A stretch of DNA of 64,000 nucleotides from Planctomycetia bacterium (GTDB lineage: Bacteria; Planctomycetota; Phycisphaerae; UBA1845; UTPLA1): contig CP054187.1 in NCBI GenBank assembly GCA_015200345.1, positions 2,898,470 to 2,962,469 on the forward strand, written 5' to 3'. Of this stretch, positions 50,463 to 58,357 are shown piece after piece; position 1 is the first letter of the stretch, and each line of letters starts with the position of its first letter. The translations under genes were made by a program, and so were the position numbers. The notes under the pieces are model-generated. The model was not told the origin of the DNA, made no database searches, and saw only the letters and a list, made by a program, of their open reading frames with translations.

Positions 50463-53400
50463 TCACAGATGATGCACGTAAATCTCCACGGCGTGCCCCT
50501 CGATCTCCACGCGGGCCGGTTCCACGTCGTGCAGTGGTGCATCGCGCAGCGAATCCGCCAGCGTCTCGCCGCGGATCGTATCGCCATGCGCCGCGAGCAC
50601 GCGCTGGATGTCCGCGTCGCCGAGCACGGCGAGGTCGATGTGCTGCTCGTAGCGCAGGTTGAGATTCTTCCGCACCTGCTGAATCTGATTCACCAGGTCG
50701 CGCGCCATGCCCTCGTCGATCAACGCCGGCGTCAGATGCGTATCGAGCACGAGAATGCCGCAGCCCGGCACGCGCTCGGCGGCGAAGCCCTCCTTCGCGT
50801 GCAACTCGACGAGCATCTCCTCGGAGGTCAGTTCCACGTCCTGCCCGGCGACGTTGATCTTGCAAACGCCGCCTTGCTCGAGCTGCCGCACGAGCGCGTC
50901 CACATCTTGGTGCGCCGCCAGGGCCGCCTTGATCTTCGGCGCGAGCGGCCCGTGCTTGGGGCCGATCTTGCGGAAGTCGGGCTTCAATTCGTACGTCACA
51001 TACTCCGCGATCGCGGCCGAGTCCTTGTACTCGATTCGTTTGACGTTCAGTTCATCGCAAATGACGGCTTCGTACTTGCGCACCACCTCGGCGCGCCGGT
51101 GGAACAGTTCCATCGTCGCGAGGGGCTGCCGCACGCGCAGCTTCGACGCCGCCCGGGCCGCGCGCCCGCACGACACGAGCTGCCGCACCAGTTCGATTTC
51201 TTCGTTGAGCGCGACGTCGATTCGCGCGCGCACCGCCTCGCGCGTGTCGGCAGTCACCGGGTAGTCGCAGAGATGCACGCTTGACGGCGGCAACGAGCCG
51301 CTGGCTTCAGCCCGCGCGGCACCAGGAATTTTCGCGCCAGCCACCACCAGATTCTGATACATCTCCTCGGCGATGAACGGCGTGAACGGCGCGATCAGCT
51401 TCGCGACCGTCACGAGACACTCGTACAGCGTCGCGTAAGCGCTGTGCTTGTCGGCGTCCATTGCCGATTTCCAGTAGCGGTCTCGACTGCGGCGGATGTA
51501 CCAGTTCGACAGCGCATCCACGAACGCGCTCAACGTCCGCGCGGCGGTGAAGTTGTCGTACGCTTCCATCGCATCAAAGACGCGCACGCTGCACTGCGCC
51601 AGTTCGGAGAGAATCCAGCGGTCGAGTTCGGATCGGGTTTCGCCGGACGGCGCTCCCGACGACGGCGCCGCGCGGGCTGAAGCCCGCGGCTCGTTGGCCG
51701 ATGGCGTCCATTGGTCGATGTTCGCGTAGATCACGAAGAAGCTGTAGCAGTTGTAGAGGCGAATGAGGAATTCACGCTGGCCCTCGGCGATGGCGCTCTC
51801 CTGAAAGCGGATACTCGTCCAAGGCGTCTGGCCGCTGAAGAACAGCCAGCGCATGGCATCGGCGCCTTCGTGATCGAAGATGTACGTCGGCTCCTTGTAA
51901 TTCTTCTTGCTCTTGGACATCTTCAGCCCGTCTTCGCCCATGAGCAGCCCGAGAACGATGCAGGTTCGAAACGGGAGCGGGTATTCCTGTGGCTGGATGG
52001 CCGTAGCATGAGAGCCAACGCCCAATGAGCCGTCCAATGAGCCGTCCAATGAGCCGCGGGCTTCAGCCCGCGCGGAAGCCGTATCAGCGGTTGCATTCAA
52101 CGTCGCCACGCCGTCCTTCCCGAACAGCATCGTGCTGATCGCCACGAGTGAATAGAACCACCCGCGCGTCTGATCCAGGGCCTCGCTGATGAAATCCGCC
52201 GGAAACTGCGACGCAAACATGTCATGATTCCGGTGCGGCCAGCCCCATTGCGCGAACGGCATCGCGCCGCTGTCGTACCAGCAGTCGATCACCTCGGGAA
52301 CGCGCCGCATCCGCGACGAAGCATCATTCTCAAACGAGCCGCGGGCTTCAGCCCGCGCGGCCTGTCGATCGTGCGCGCACTTCGCACACGGAAACGTCAC
52401 CGCGTCGATGTACGGCTTGTGGATCTTCAAATGATCCGACAGCGACGGCTCGGCGGCTTTCGCCTTCTCCCACACGTCCAATCCCGCCACGCCCGGTTTG
52501 GCTGTCAGCGCGGCGTACGAATCGACGGCCTCCATGTGGCCGCACGTTTCGCACACCCAGATCGGCAGCGGCGTTCCCCAGTAGCGCTCGCGCGAGAGCG
52601 ACCAATCGACGTTGTCGCGCAGGAAGTTCCCGAAGCGGCCTTCCTTGATGTGTTCGGGCAGCCAATGGATCTGCGCGTTGTTTTCCAGCATCGCATCGCG
52701 GAATTGCGTCGTGCGGATGAACCAGCTCCTGCGAGGATATTGAATGAGCGGATCCTCATCGGCCCGCCAGCAGAACGGATAGTCGTGGCGATACTGCTCC
52801 TGATGCAATAGCAAGCCGCGCTCCTTCAAATCGCGACAGATGTCCTTGTCGCATTCCTTCACCCAGCGGCCGCGGCAGTACTCGGGGCCTTCGTCGGTGA
52901 AGGTGCCGTTCGGGGCGACGGCGCAAAGCAGCGGAATGCTCGCCGGGTTCTTGAACCGCTTGCGCTCCTGATTCATCAGGTCAAAGTCGACTTCGCCGAA
53001 TGCCGGCGCTTCGTGAACAAGGCCCGTACCCGATTCGAGGGTCACAAAATCGGCGTGCAGCACACGCCAGCAGGCGTAGTCCGCGCCACCGGCGGCGAGT
53101 TCCGGTTTGTAATCGCCGAGGAGGTCCGCCGGGCTTGCGTGAGCGACGTGCGGCTTCGCGGCGCTTTTGCGGTACAGATCGAACGGCGGGCGATAGCTCA
53201 ACCCCACCAGCTCCGCGCCCTTGACCGTCCGCTCGACTTGCCAGACGTCGGTCTTTTTCACCTTCTTGGCGATCGATTCGACCAGTGCCGCGGCGAAGAT
53301 CAGCCGCTCGCCGGTTTCGCGGTCGTGCACGATGGCGTAGTCAAAGTCTTTGTGCACCGCCGCAAACATGTTGCTCGGCAACGTCCACGGTGTGGTCGTC

Positions 53401-54254
53401 CAGACGAGGAGCGAATAACGAGCCGCGGACTTCTGCCTGTGCGGCGCTGAATCGATGAGTGAATCGCTCTCTCCCATGCGATCGGCCGCGCGAGCTGAAG
53501 CTCGCGGCTCATTGTGGGAAGCTCGCGGCTCGTTGTGGGAAGCTCGCGGCTCGTTGTGGGAAGCTCGCGGCGCTGCCGCCCACGTATCGAGCTTCTGCCG
53601 AAACCGCTCATCCTCGACCAATGGAAATCGCACGAACACGCTGGGGTCGTCCACCTCGCGATAGCCCTGACCCACTTCGCCGCTCGAAAGCGCCGTGCCG
53701 CCCTGCGCCCACCACCAGACGATCTTGTGCCCCTGGTAGAGCAGCCCCGCGTCAAACAGCTGCTTCAACGACCACCAGACGCTCTCAATGTAGCTCTGGT
53801 GATAGGTGACGTACGCCTCGTCGAGATTGACCCAGAAGCCCAGCCTCCGCGTCAGCTCCTCCCACTCCTTCGTATACCGAAATACGCTTTCGAGGCACTT
53901 GCGGTTGAACGCCTCGACGCCGTATGCCTCGATTTCTTCTTTTGTATGAATGCCAAGATCTTTGCAAACCTCGACTTCGACCGGCAGGCCGTGGGTGTCC
54001 CAACCGCCCTTGCGCAGGCACCAGTGGCCGGTCATGGTCTTGTATCGCGGGAACAGGTCCTTGATGGCGCGGGTGAGGCAGTGGCCGGGGTGCGGCAGGC
54101 CGTTGGCCGTCGGCGGGCCTTCAAAAAAAACAAACGGCTTGCATCCCTTTCGTGCATCGAGCGATTGCTGATAGATGTTGTTGGCCTGCCAGAAGGCGAG
54201 GATGCGCTTCTCCATCGCGGGAAAATCGAGTTGACTGGGGACTTCGTTGAACAT
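50463..54254 (-). CDS. ileS: Isoleucyl-tRNA synthetase with five repeat-derived insertions
   Basis: 1263 residues, about 170-200 longer than the usual IleS2-type enzyme. Class I signatures are intact: HPGH (55-58, the HIGH motif) and KMSKS (778-782), with GWDTHGLPVE, WWWAQGGTALS and CWYDSGAMPF. It charges tRNA-Ile. The extra length is explained by in-frame copies of a palindromic repeat: residues about 226-279 (including three EPRASHN-type units), 628-646, 726-744, 853-864 and 978-988. Each reads as EPRASARAA or AARAEARGS depending on orientation and lies at a loop or domain junction. Start 28 bases after the MATE stop, so the two genes are probably co-transcribed. Confidence 0.95.
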   Translation of the reverse strand: MFNEVPSQLDFPAMEKRILAFWQANNIYQQSLDARKGCKPFVFFEGPPTANGLPHPGHCLTRAIKDLFPRYKTMTGHWCLRKGGWDTHGLPVEVEVCKDLGIHTKEEIEAYGVEAFNRKCLESVFRYTKEWEELTRRLGFWVNLDEAYVTYHQSYIESVWWSLKQLFDAGLLYQGHKIVWWWAQGGTALSSGEVGQGYREVDDPSVFVRFPLVEDERFRQKLDTWAAAPRASHNEPRASHNEPRASHNEPRASARAADRMGESDSLIDSAPHRQKSAARYSLLVWTTTPWTLPSNMFAAVHKDFDYAIVHDRETGERLIFAAALVESIAKKVKKTDVWQVERTVKGAELVGLSYRPPFDLYRKSAAKPHVAHASPADLLGDYKPELAAGGADYACWRVLHADFVTLESGTGLVHEAPAFGEVDFDLMNQERKRFKNPASIPLLCAVAPNGTFTDEGPEYCRGRWVKECDKDICRDLKERGLLLHQEQYRHDYPFCWRADEDPLIQYPRRSWFIRTTQFRDAMLENNAQIHWLPEHIKEGRFGNFLRDNVDWSLSRERYWGTPLPIWVCETCGHMEAVDSYAALTAKPGVAGLDVWEKAKAAEPSLSDHLKIHKPYIDAVTFPCAKCAHDRQAARAEARGSFENDASSRMRRVPEVIDCWYDSGAMPFAQWGWPHRNHDMFASQFPADFISEALDQTRGWFYSLVAISTMLFGKDGVATLNATADTASARAEARGSLDGSLDGSLGVGSHATAIQPQEYPLPFRTCIVLGLLMGEDGLKMSKSKKNYKEPTYIFDHEGADAMRWLFFSGQTPWTSIRFQESAIAEGQREFLIRLYNCYSFFVIYANIDQWTPSANEPRASARAAPSSGAPSGETRSELDRWILSELAQCSVRVFDAMEAYDNFTAARTLSAFVDALSNWYIRRSRDRYWKSAMDADKHSAYATLYECLVTVAKLIAPFTPFIAEEMYQNLVVAGAKIPGAARAEASGSLPPSSVHLCDYPVTADTREAVRARIDVALNEEIELVRQLVSCGRAARAASKLRVRQPLATMELFHRRAEVVRKYEAVICDELNVKRIEYKDSAAIAEYVTYELKPDFRKIGPKHGPLAPKIKAALAAHQDVDALVRQLEQGGVCKINVAGQDVELTSEEMLVELHAKEGFAAERVPGCGILVLDTHLTPALIDEGMARDLVNQIQQVRKNLNLRYEQHIDLAVLGDADIQRVLAAHGDTIRGETLADSLRDAPLHDVEPARVEIEGHAVEIYVHHL
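51295..51320. repeat. Palindromic coding repeat, copy 1 (inside ileS)
   Basis: Starts GAGCCG on the plus strand; core GGCTTCAGCCCGCGCGGC. Encodes AARAEASGS in IleS. Confidence 0.85.
51667..51693. repeat. Palindromic coding repeat, copy 2 (inside ileS, opposite orientation)
   Basis: Core GCGGGCTGAAGCCCGC. Encodes EPRASARAA in IleS. Confidence 0.9.
52024..52075. repeat. Palindromic coding repeat, copy 3, with two 12-bp tandem units (inside ileS)
   Basis: Two copies of AATGAGCCGTCC (52024-52047) precede AATGAGCCG and the core GCGGGCTTCAGCCCGC. Encodes ARAEARGSLDGSLDGSLG. Confidence 0.9.
52336..52361. repeat. Palindromic coding repeat, copy 4 (inside ileS)
   Basis: GAGCC then core GCGGGCTTCAGCCCGC; encodes AARAEARGS just before VPEVIDCWYDSG. 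Confidence 0.9.
53420..53445. repeat. Palindromic coding repeat, decayed copy 5 (inside ileS)
   Basis: GAGCCGCGGACTTCTGCCTG keeps the layout of the unit with several changes. Confidence 0.6.
53485..53573. repeat. Palindromic coding repeat, copy 6, with three 21-bp tandem units (inside ileS)
   Basis: A variant core GCGAGCTGAAGCTCGC (53485-53510) is followed by three near-identical 21-bp units (53511-53573), each encoding the heptad EPRASHN. Confidence 0.9.
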
Positions 54255-54282
54255 GTGGTTATCTCAAATTGGCCGCTTGTTC

Positions 54283-55944
54283 TCATGGAGCCGCGGGCTT
54301 CAGCCCGCGCGGCGCTGGATTCGCGAGAGCATCGTTCAATCCCGTTTGATCGGCCGCGCGAGCTGAAGCTCGCGGCTCGTTGCCAGAAACGCACGGCTCG
54401 TCGCCTGAAGCTCGCGGCTCGTTGCCAGAAACGCACGGCTCGTTGCCTGAAGCTCGCGGCTCGTTGCCAGAAACGCACGGCTCGTTGCCAGAAGCTCGTG
54501 GCTCGATTTCGGACGAGCGAGGCTCGATAGCCTTTGCATCGCTTTCGCGCTGGTGGGCGAAGATGTCGATCTTTCGCCATTTTCCGCCCTGCCAGCGACC
54601 GTACATCAGCACGCCGAGGAAGATAATGTAAAGCGTGCAGGTCATCCACGGGCCGTGATGCAGCCAGCCGGGCAGCAGCTTCGTCGCGAGCCAGCCGCCG
54701 CCGATGAACAGGATCCAGCAATTGAGAATGACCACGACGGCGGGCCACTTGGCGTCGCCCGCGCCGCGCAGCGCGCAGGTGTAGGTGATGCACGCCGCGT
54801 CAAACACCTGAAACACGGCGGCCCAGATGAGGATCCCCGCGCCGACGGCGATCACCGCCGCGTCGGACGAGAGAATCCGCATCAGTGACTCGTTGAATAC
54901 CCAGAAGCCGATGCCGACGACCCCCATGTATGCGCCGGTGATCCACATGCACGCGCGCACCCGCCGCATCGCCAGGTCCAACCGCTTCTCACCGATCGCG
55001 TTGCCGACGAGCGTGCTGACGGCGATGCCCACGCCGATGGCCGGCATGAATGACACGTGCATGTATTGCATGGCGATGTTGGTTGCGGCGAGGGTGGCGG
55101 TGTCGAACCCGGCCATGAGCCAGGCGAGGAAGACAAACCACGAGGCGACGTCGAGCGTCCACTGGATGCTGGCCGGCGCGCCGAGGTTGAGGATGCCGCG
55201 CTGGCACGACCAGTCGAACCGCCAACCCGAGCGCGAGGCGAACTGCCGATGGTACTCGCGTGACAGGAAGATTCCCGTGAGCATCGCCGCGCGCACCAGC
55301 CACGAGATCAGCGTGGCCCAGGCCGCGCCCTCGATCCCCAGTCGCGGCAGCCCGAATTTGCCGAACACCAGGCCGATGTCAGCAAAGATGTTCAGTACGA
55401 CGGCGACGAGCACCGAGTGCATGGCCACCTTCGGATGGTGCACGCCGTTGAAGAACGACTCCAGCCCGGTGCAGAGAATGGCCGGGCCGATCGACCACAT
55501 CACAATGCGGCAATAGGCGATTTCCATTTCCTGCACGGCCGGCGCGTGTCCGACGGCGCCCCAGAACGTGGGCAAGGCCGAATTGATCAGCGGCACGAGC
55601 GCGGTGAACGCCGCGCCGATGTAGAACGTCTGCCAGGCGTAGGCGGCGCCCTCGGCGGGCTTTCCGCGGCCCAGCGACTGGGCGGCGAAGGTCTGCACCG
55701 CGTTGGAAAGCCCCATGCCCAGGCAGAGGATGATGAACAGAAAGAAGGTGCTGGGGCTGATCGCCGCAGTGGCCTCGGTTCCCAAGCGTGAGACGACGAT
55801 GAAGTCGGTCAAACCCAGCGCGAAGTGAGAGACCTTGGTGCCAATGATCGGCAGGGCGAGGATGATGAGCGCGCGCATGTCGGCGCGGAGACCCGTTGGG
55901 TCGGGTTGCTCGGCGACGGGCAGCGGCATGGATGGACCACTCAT
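54283..55944 (-). CDS. MATE-family efflux transporter with repeat-derived C-terminal tail
   Basis: 553 residues from ATG 55944 (an upstream TTG at 55962 lies in the terminator T-run). Twelve transmembrane segments, with LIILALPIIGTKVSHFALGL, LGMGLSNAVQTFAAQSLGRG, IGVGIAVSTLVGNAIGEKR, matching the MATE two-fold repeat. It exports drugs or metabolites using an ion gradient. After the last helix the tail (about 474-553) is hydrophilic and made of repeats: EPRASGNEPCVSGN heptads, then EPRASARAA, ending APRGLKPAAP whose codons and stop lie in another repeat copy. Upstream is a leader ORF plus terminator; downstream, 28 bases away, ileS. Confidence 0.9.
   Translation of the reverse strand: MSGPSMPLPVAEQPDPTGLRADMRALIILALPIIGTKVSHFALGLTDFIVVSRLGTEATAAISPSTFFLFIILCLGMGLSNAVQTFAAQSLGRGKPAEGAAYAWQTFYIGAAFTALVPLINSALPTFWGAVGHAPAVQEMEIAYCRIVMWSIGPAILCTGLESFFNGVHHPKVAMHSVLVAVVLNIFADIGLVFGKFGLPRLGIEGAAWATLISWLVRAAMLTGIFLSREYHRQFASRSGWRFDWSCQRGILNLGAPASIQWTLDVASWFVFLAWLMAGFDTATLAATNIAMQYMHVSFMPAIGVGIAVSTLVGNAIGEKRLDLAMRRVRACMWITGAYMGVVGIGFWVFNESLMRILSSDAAVIAVGAGILIWAAVFQVFDAACITYTCALRGAGDAKWPAVVVILNCWILFIGGGWLATKLLPGWLHHGPWMTCTLYIIFLGVLMYGRWQGGKWRKIDIFAHQRESDAKAIEPRSSEIEPRASGNEPCVSGNEPRASGNEPCVSGNEPRASGDEPCVSGNEPRASARAADQTGLNDALANPAPRGLKPAAP
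54288..54313. repeat. Palindromic coding repeat, copy 7 (end of the MATE gene)
   Basis: GAGCC then core GCGGGCTTCAGCCCGC; encodes the last residues of the MATE protein. Confidence 0.9.
54353..54378. repeat. Palindromic coding repeat, copy 8 (MATE tail)
   Basis: Variant core GCGAGCTGAAGCTCGC, same variant as copy 6; it starts the 21-bp tandem array. Confidence 0.9.
54379..54525. repeat. Seven 21-bp tandem units encoding heptads in the MATE tail
   Basis: Units begin every 21 bases from 54379. Two types alternate (GCCAGAAACGCACGGCTC and GCCTGAAGCTCGCGGCTC endings), giving a 42-bp higher-order unit that reads EPRASGNEPCVSGN; the last unit is degenerate. Confidence 0.9.
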
Positions 55945-55960
55945 AACGTGATATTCCAAC

Positions 55961-55993
55961 AAAAAAGCCCTGGAAGCGTTGGTCTTCCAGGGC
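55961..55993 (-). terminator. Perfect intrinsic terminator just before the MATE gene (possible attenuator)
   Basis: GCCCTGGAAG (55967-55976) and CTTCCAGGGC (55984-55993) pair fully across a seven-base loop; on the minus strand six T residues follow (55966-55961). It ends 17 bases before the MATE ATG and 40 bases after the leader ORF stop. Confidence 0.85.
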
Positions 55994-56033
55994 CGGTGAA
56001 CTTGGTTCGCGCGAGCTCGCGGATCGTCCCAGC

Positions 56034-56120
56034 CTAGGAAGCTCCCTTCATAACAATGTCCGGCGCAATCAGCGTCGGCTGATTGGCCGTCGCAAGGATG
56101 ATGGAGTACCGCGTCAGCAT
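56034..56120 (-). CDS. 28-residue leader peptide or small protein upstream of MATE-ileS
   Basis: ATG 56120 with GAGG eight bases upstream, TAG at 56036-56034. The peptide starts MLTRYSIILATANQP and ends DIVMKGAS; it has four Ile, two of them adjacent at residues 7-8. A consensus promoter lies just upstream and a perfect terminator follows. The segment overlapping its stop, CTTCCTAGGC (minus 56041-56032), can pair 8 of 10 bases with the first terminator arm GCCCTGGAAG, so a ribosome at the stop would favour termination and a ribosome stalled earlier would oppose it. This is the layout of a transcription attenuator, but a stand-alone small protein is also possible. Confidence 0.55.
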   Translation of the reverse strand: MLTRYSIILATANQPTLIAPDIVMKGAS

Positions 56121-56146
56121 GGGACGTACCTCAATTCGACAAGGGC

Positions 56147-56175
56147 ATGGTAGAGGGCGGCGCTTGACGTGTCAA
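56147..56175 (-). promoter_or_regulatory. Strong promoter of the leader/MATE/ileS unit
   Basis: Minus strand perfect TTGACA (56175-56170), 17-base spacer, TACCAT (56152-56147). Predicted start about 56140, only some 20 bases before the leader ATG. Confidence 0.65.
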
Positions 56176-56178
56176 GCG
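56161..56178. promoter_or_regulatory. Palindrome covering the -35 box
   Basis: CGCTTGAC and GTCAAGCG around GT: a perfect 8-base-arm inverted repeat that contains the TTGACA box, so a protein bound here would control the promoter. Confidence 0.5.
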
Positions 56179-56245
56179 GAACGTGCGAAGGGCGAGTAGC
56201 AAGAGAAACCAGGCGAACGATGACTGGTATGCGGTTCGACGTTTC

Positions 56246-56527
56246 CTAGACGCAGACGACTTCCCGCACCTGTGGCAGGTGTTTCTTCAGCGACGCTTCG
56301 ACGCCCATCTTGAGTGTCATCGCCGCAGAGGGGCAGCCGATGCAGGCGCCGTGCAATCGCACGCGCACCACGCCCTCCTGCGTGATGTCAACCAGCTCGA
56401 TGTCGCCGCCGTCGCTTTGAACGGCCGGACGAAGCTGCCGAATGATGTCGGCGACCTGGTCGTGCAGCGTGGTTGCATCGGATGCGGCATCGGACGGCGC
56501 GGCCTGGGATTTGGGGGCGACGGGCAT
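56246..56527 (-). CDS. NifU C-terminal-domain-like iron-sulfur scaffold
   Basis: 93 residues from ATG 56527 (GGAG seven bases upstream). SDGGDIELVDITQEGVVRVR followed by the CxxC site GACIGCPSAAMTLKMGVE (Cys62, Cys65). Carries or delivers Fe-S clusters to target proteins. Monocistronic as far as can be seen. Confidence 0.92.
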   Translation of the reverse strand: MPVAPKSQAAPSDAASDATTLHDQVADIIRQLRPAVQSDGGDIELVDITQEGVVRVRLHGACIGCPSAAMTLKMGVEASLKKHLPQVREVVCV

Positions 56528-56782
56528 CGAATGACTCCGCAGGTGCTTCGACAGGATTATAACACCTTGGGGCCACACGACCAAGTTTGTCGGCCGGCGC
56601 GTCCGATTTGCTCGCCGCGTCCTGAAAAGTCGCTGCTTGCCGAACGAGAGTCGATGGATGCGGCCGGAATCCGAGTTTCGCGTCGCGCCGGGACGATTTG
56701 TATTTGATACTTGGTGTGCGGCGATGCCCAATTCGGAGGCGCGCCCGGAGATCGGACTCTGCACCGGATTGTGAGTACCGCG

Positions 56783-57640
56783 ATGAATTGGGATTTTGTC
56801 TCTTCGCGCTCGCAGCACCGCGCCCCCGTTGCCAGTTGCTTGCGCCCGATGGGTTTTTCGTTCGCCCTGATGATCGCGATGATCCTCGCGGTCGGTTGCG
56901 GCAATCAGAGCGTGTCCGGTCTGTTAAGCGCGCTGGGCGGGCAGACGCTGCCGCCGATGACGCTCGAACAGTTGCAGCAGATGGTCGACTCGGACGGCGA
57001 CGGGATTCCAGATGCTTTTGACCCGTTTCCCTTTAATCCTGACGCCGACAACGACGGAATCATCGACGGTCTGGACAACGACTGGGACAACGATGGGATT
57101 CCCAACAACATCGATCCCGACAATACCGGCAACGACGCCGACGGCGACGGTATCCCCGACTTGCTCGATCCGTACCCGCTCGATCCCGATGCCAACAACA
57201 ACGGCGTGCCGGATGGCCAGGAGACCGACTCCGACGGCGATGGGCTGTTCGACTCGGTCGATCCCAACCCCGGCAATCCCGACATCGACGGGGACGGCAT
57301 TCCCGACGGCGTCGACCCCGATCCGTCCAATCCCGATGTGAACGGCAACGGCATCCCCGACGGCTATGAGACTGACTCCGATGGCGATGGCATCCTGGAT
57401 GCCGAAGACGCGTATCCGTTAAACCCCGACGCGAACGGAAACGGAATCCTCGATGGCAGCGATCCCGACTACGATAACGGCGACCCCTACGGCGACCTCA
57501 CCGGCGTGGATGAAGACGTCGACGCCGACAGCGACGGTCTGGCGGCCGGTCTCGACCCCGATGACAACGATCCCGACTTCGACGGCGACGGGGTGATTGA
57601 TGGACTGGATCGGTACCCTCGGGATTCCACGCAATGGTGA
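56783..57640 (+). CDS. Acidic calcium-binding lipoprotein with thrombospondin type-3-like repeats
   Basis: 285 residues from ATG 56783 (an ATG at 56849 is also possible). Signal with lipobox ILAVGC. Nearly all of the mature part is made of Asp-rich loops: DSDGDGIPDAFDPFPFNPDA, DADGDGIPDLLDPYPLDPDA, DIDGDGIPDGVDPDPSNPDV, DSDGDGILDAEDAYPLNPDA. These bind many calcium ions and form an extended rod. Likely an outer-surface spacer or adhesin; no other domain is visible. Confidence 0.8.
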   Translation: MNWDFVSSRSQHRAPVASCLRPMGFSFALMIAMILAVGCGNQSVSGLLSALGGQTLPPMTLEQLQQMVDSDGDGIPDAFDPFPFNPDADNDGIIDGLDNDWDNDGIPNNIDPDNTGNDADGDGIPDLLDPYPLDPDANNNGVPDGQETDSDGDGLFDSVDPNPGNPDIDGDGIPDGVDPDPSNPDVNGNGIPDGYETDSDGDGILDAEDAYPLNPDANGNGILDGSDPDYDNGDPYGDLTGVDEDVDADSDGLAAGLDPDDNDPDFDGDGVIDGLDRYPRDSTQW

Positions 57641-57685
57641 TCGCAGGATCGCGACGGTCCGAGCTGTGCCGCAACAAGCATTCAC

Positions 57686-57730
57686 TGGTGGCGCCGGCGT
57701 TTCACCTGTGATTCACCCGCCGCGGCGCGC
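57686..57730. repeat. Second copy of the 50-bp dispersed repeat, overlapping the end of folA
   Basis: Inverted relative to 48971-49020; shares GTGATTCACCCGCCGCGGCG and a GGCGT-CTGTG stretch. The last codons and stop of folA lie inside it. Confidence 0.65.
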
Positions 57731-58261
57731 GTAGCGGACAAGGTCCAGCCCCGCGTCGTTCGCGACGGGTGTCGCGATCCAATCGGTCTTGTTCCACTCG
57801 GGAAAAAACGTGTCGCCCACGGCATCCGGGCGATGCATCCACGTGACGATCAGTTCGTCCGCGCGCGGCAGGGCAGCGGCGTAGGTCTGCGCGCCGCCGA
57901 TGACGAACGCGGTTTTTTCGCCGCGCCGGTGGCATACCTCAACGGCCGCATCAAGCGAATCCGCCGTCTCAAGTGTTGCGTCGACGATGCCGGCGCGCTC
58001 GTTGTCGTGCGGCAAGGTGGAAGGCGCGTGGAATTGTTGGCGAATACGAGTTGCCCACGCCGCGTCGCGCGTCAGCACGAGGTTTCGGCGATTCGGGAGC
58101 GGTTTGCCGATCGATTCAAACGTCTTACGGCCCATGATGACGGCATGACCGGTGGTGGTGCGCTTGAAATGCGCCAGGTCGGCCGGATCGTGCCAGGGCA
58201 GGGCGCCGCCGCGACCGATCAGGCCCTGCGGCGTCATGGCGACGATGATGGCGAGTTTCAT
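57713..58261 (-). CDS. folA: Dihydrofolate reductase
   Basis: 182 residues from ATG 58261. KLAIIVAMTPQGLIGRGGAL, LPWHDPADLAHFKRTTTG, IMGRKTFESIGKPLPNRRNL, FVIGGAQTYAAALPRADEL. Reduces dihydrofolate to tetrahydrofolate, restoring the cofactor used by thymidylate synthase encoded just upstream. Its last residues (RRGG) come from a dispersed repeat. Confidence 0.95.
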   Translation of the reverse strand: MKLAIIVAMTPQGLIGRGGALPWHDPADLAHFKRTTTGHAVIMGRKTFESIGKPLPNRRNLVLTRDAAWATRIRQQFHAPSTLPHDNERAGIVDATLETADSLDAAVEVCHRRGEKTAFVIGGAQTYAAALPRADELIVTWMHRPDAVGDTFFPEWNKTDWIATPVANDAGLDLVRYARRGG

Positions 58262-58357
58262 GAAAGAGTTCCGGGGCCTGCTGCCATTGGCCAAGCACTC
58301 GCTTCCATTTCCGCATCGCGACCGGCTCGCCTGCGACCGTTCGGATAATTCATTCCT

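Noticed and set aside
50463-54254. Broken ileS pseudogene
   Set aside because: All insertions are in frame, without stops, and both class I signatures are intact.
55961-56178. T-box riboswitch for ileS
   Set aside because: No specifier-loop layout or T-box sequence was seen, and the region is too short; a leader-peptide attenuator fits better.
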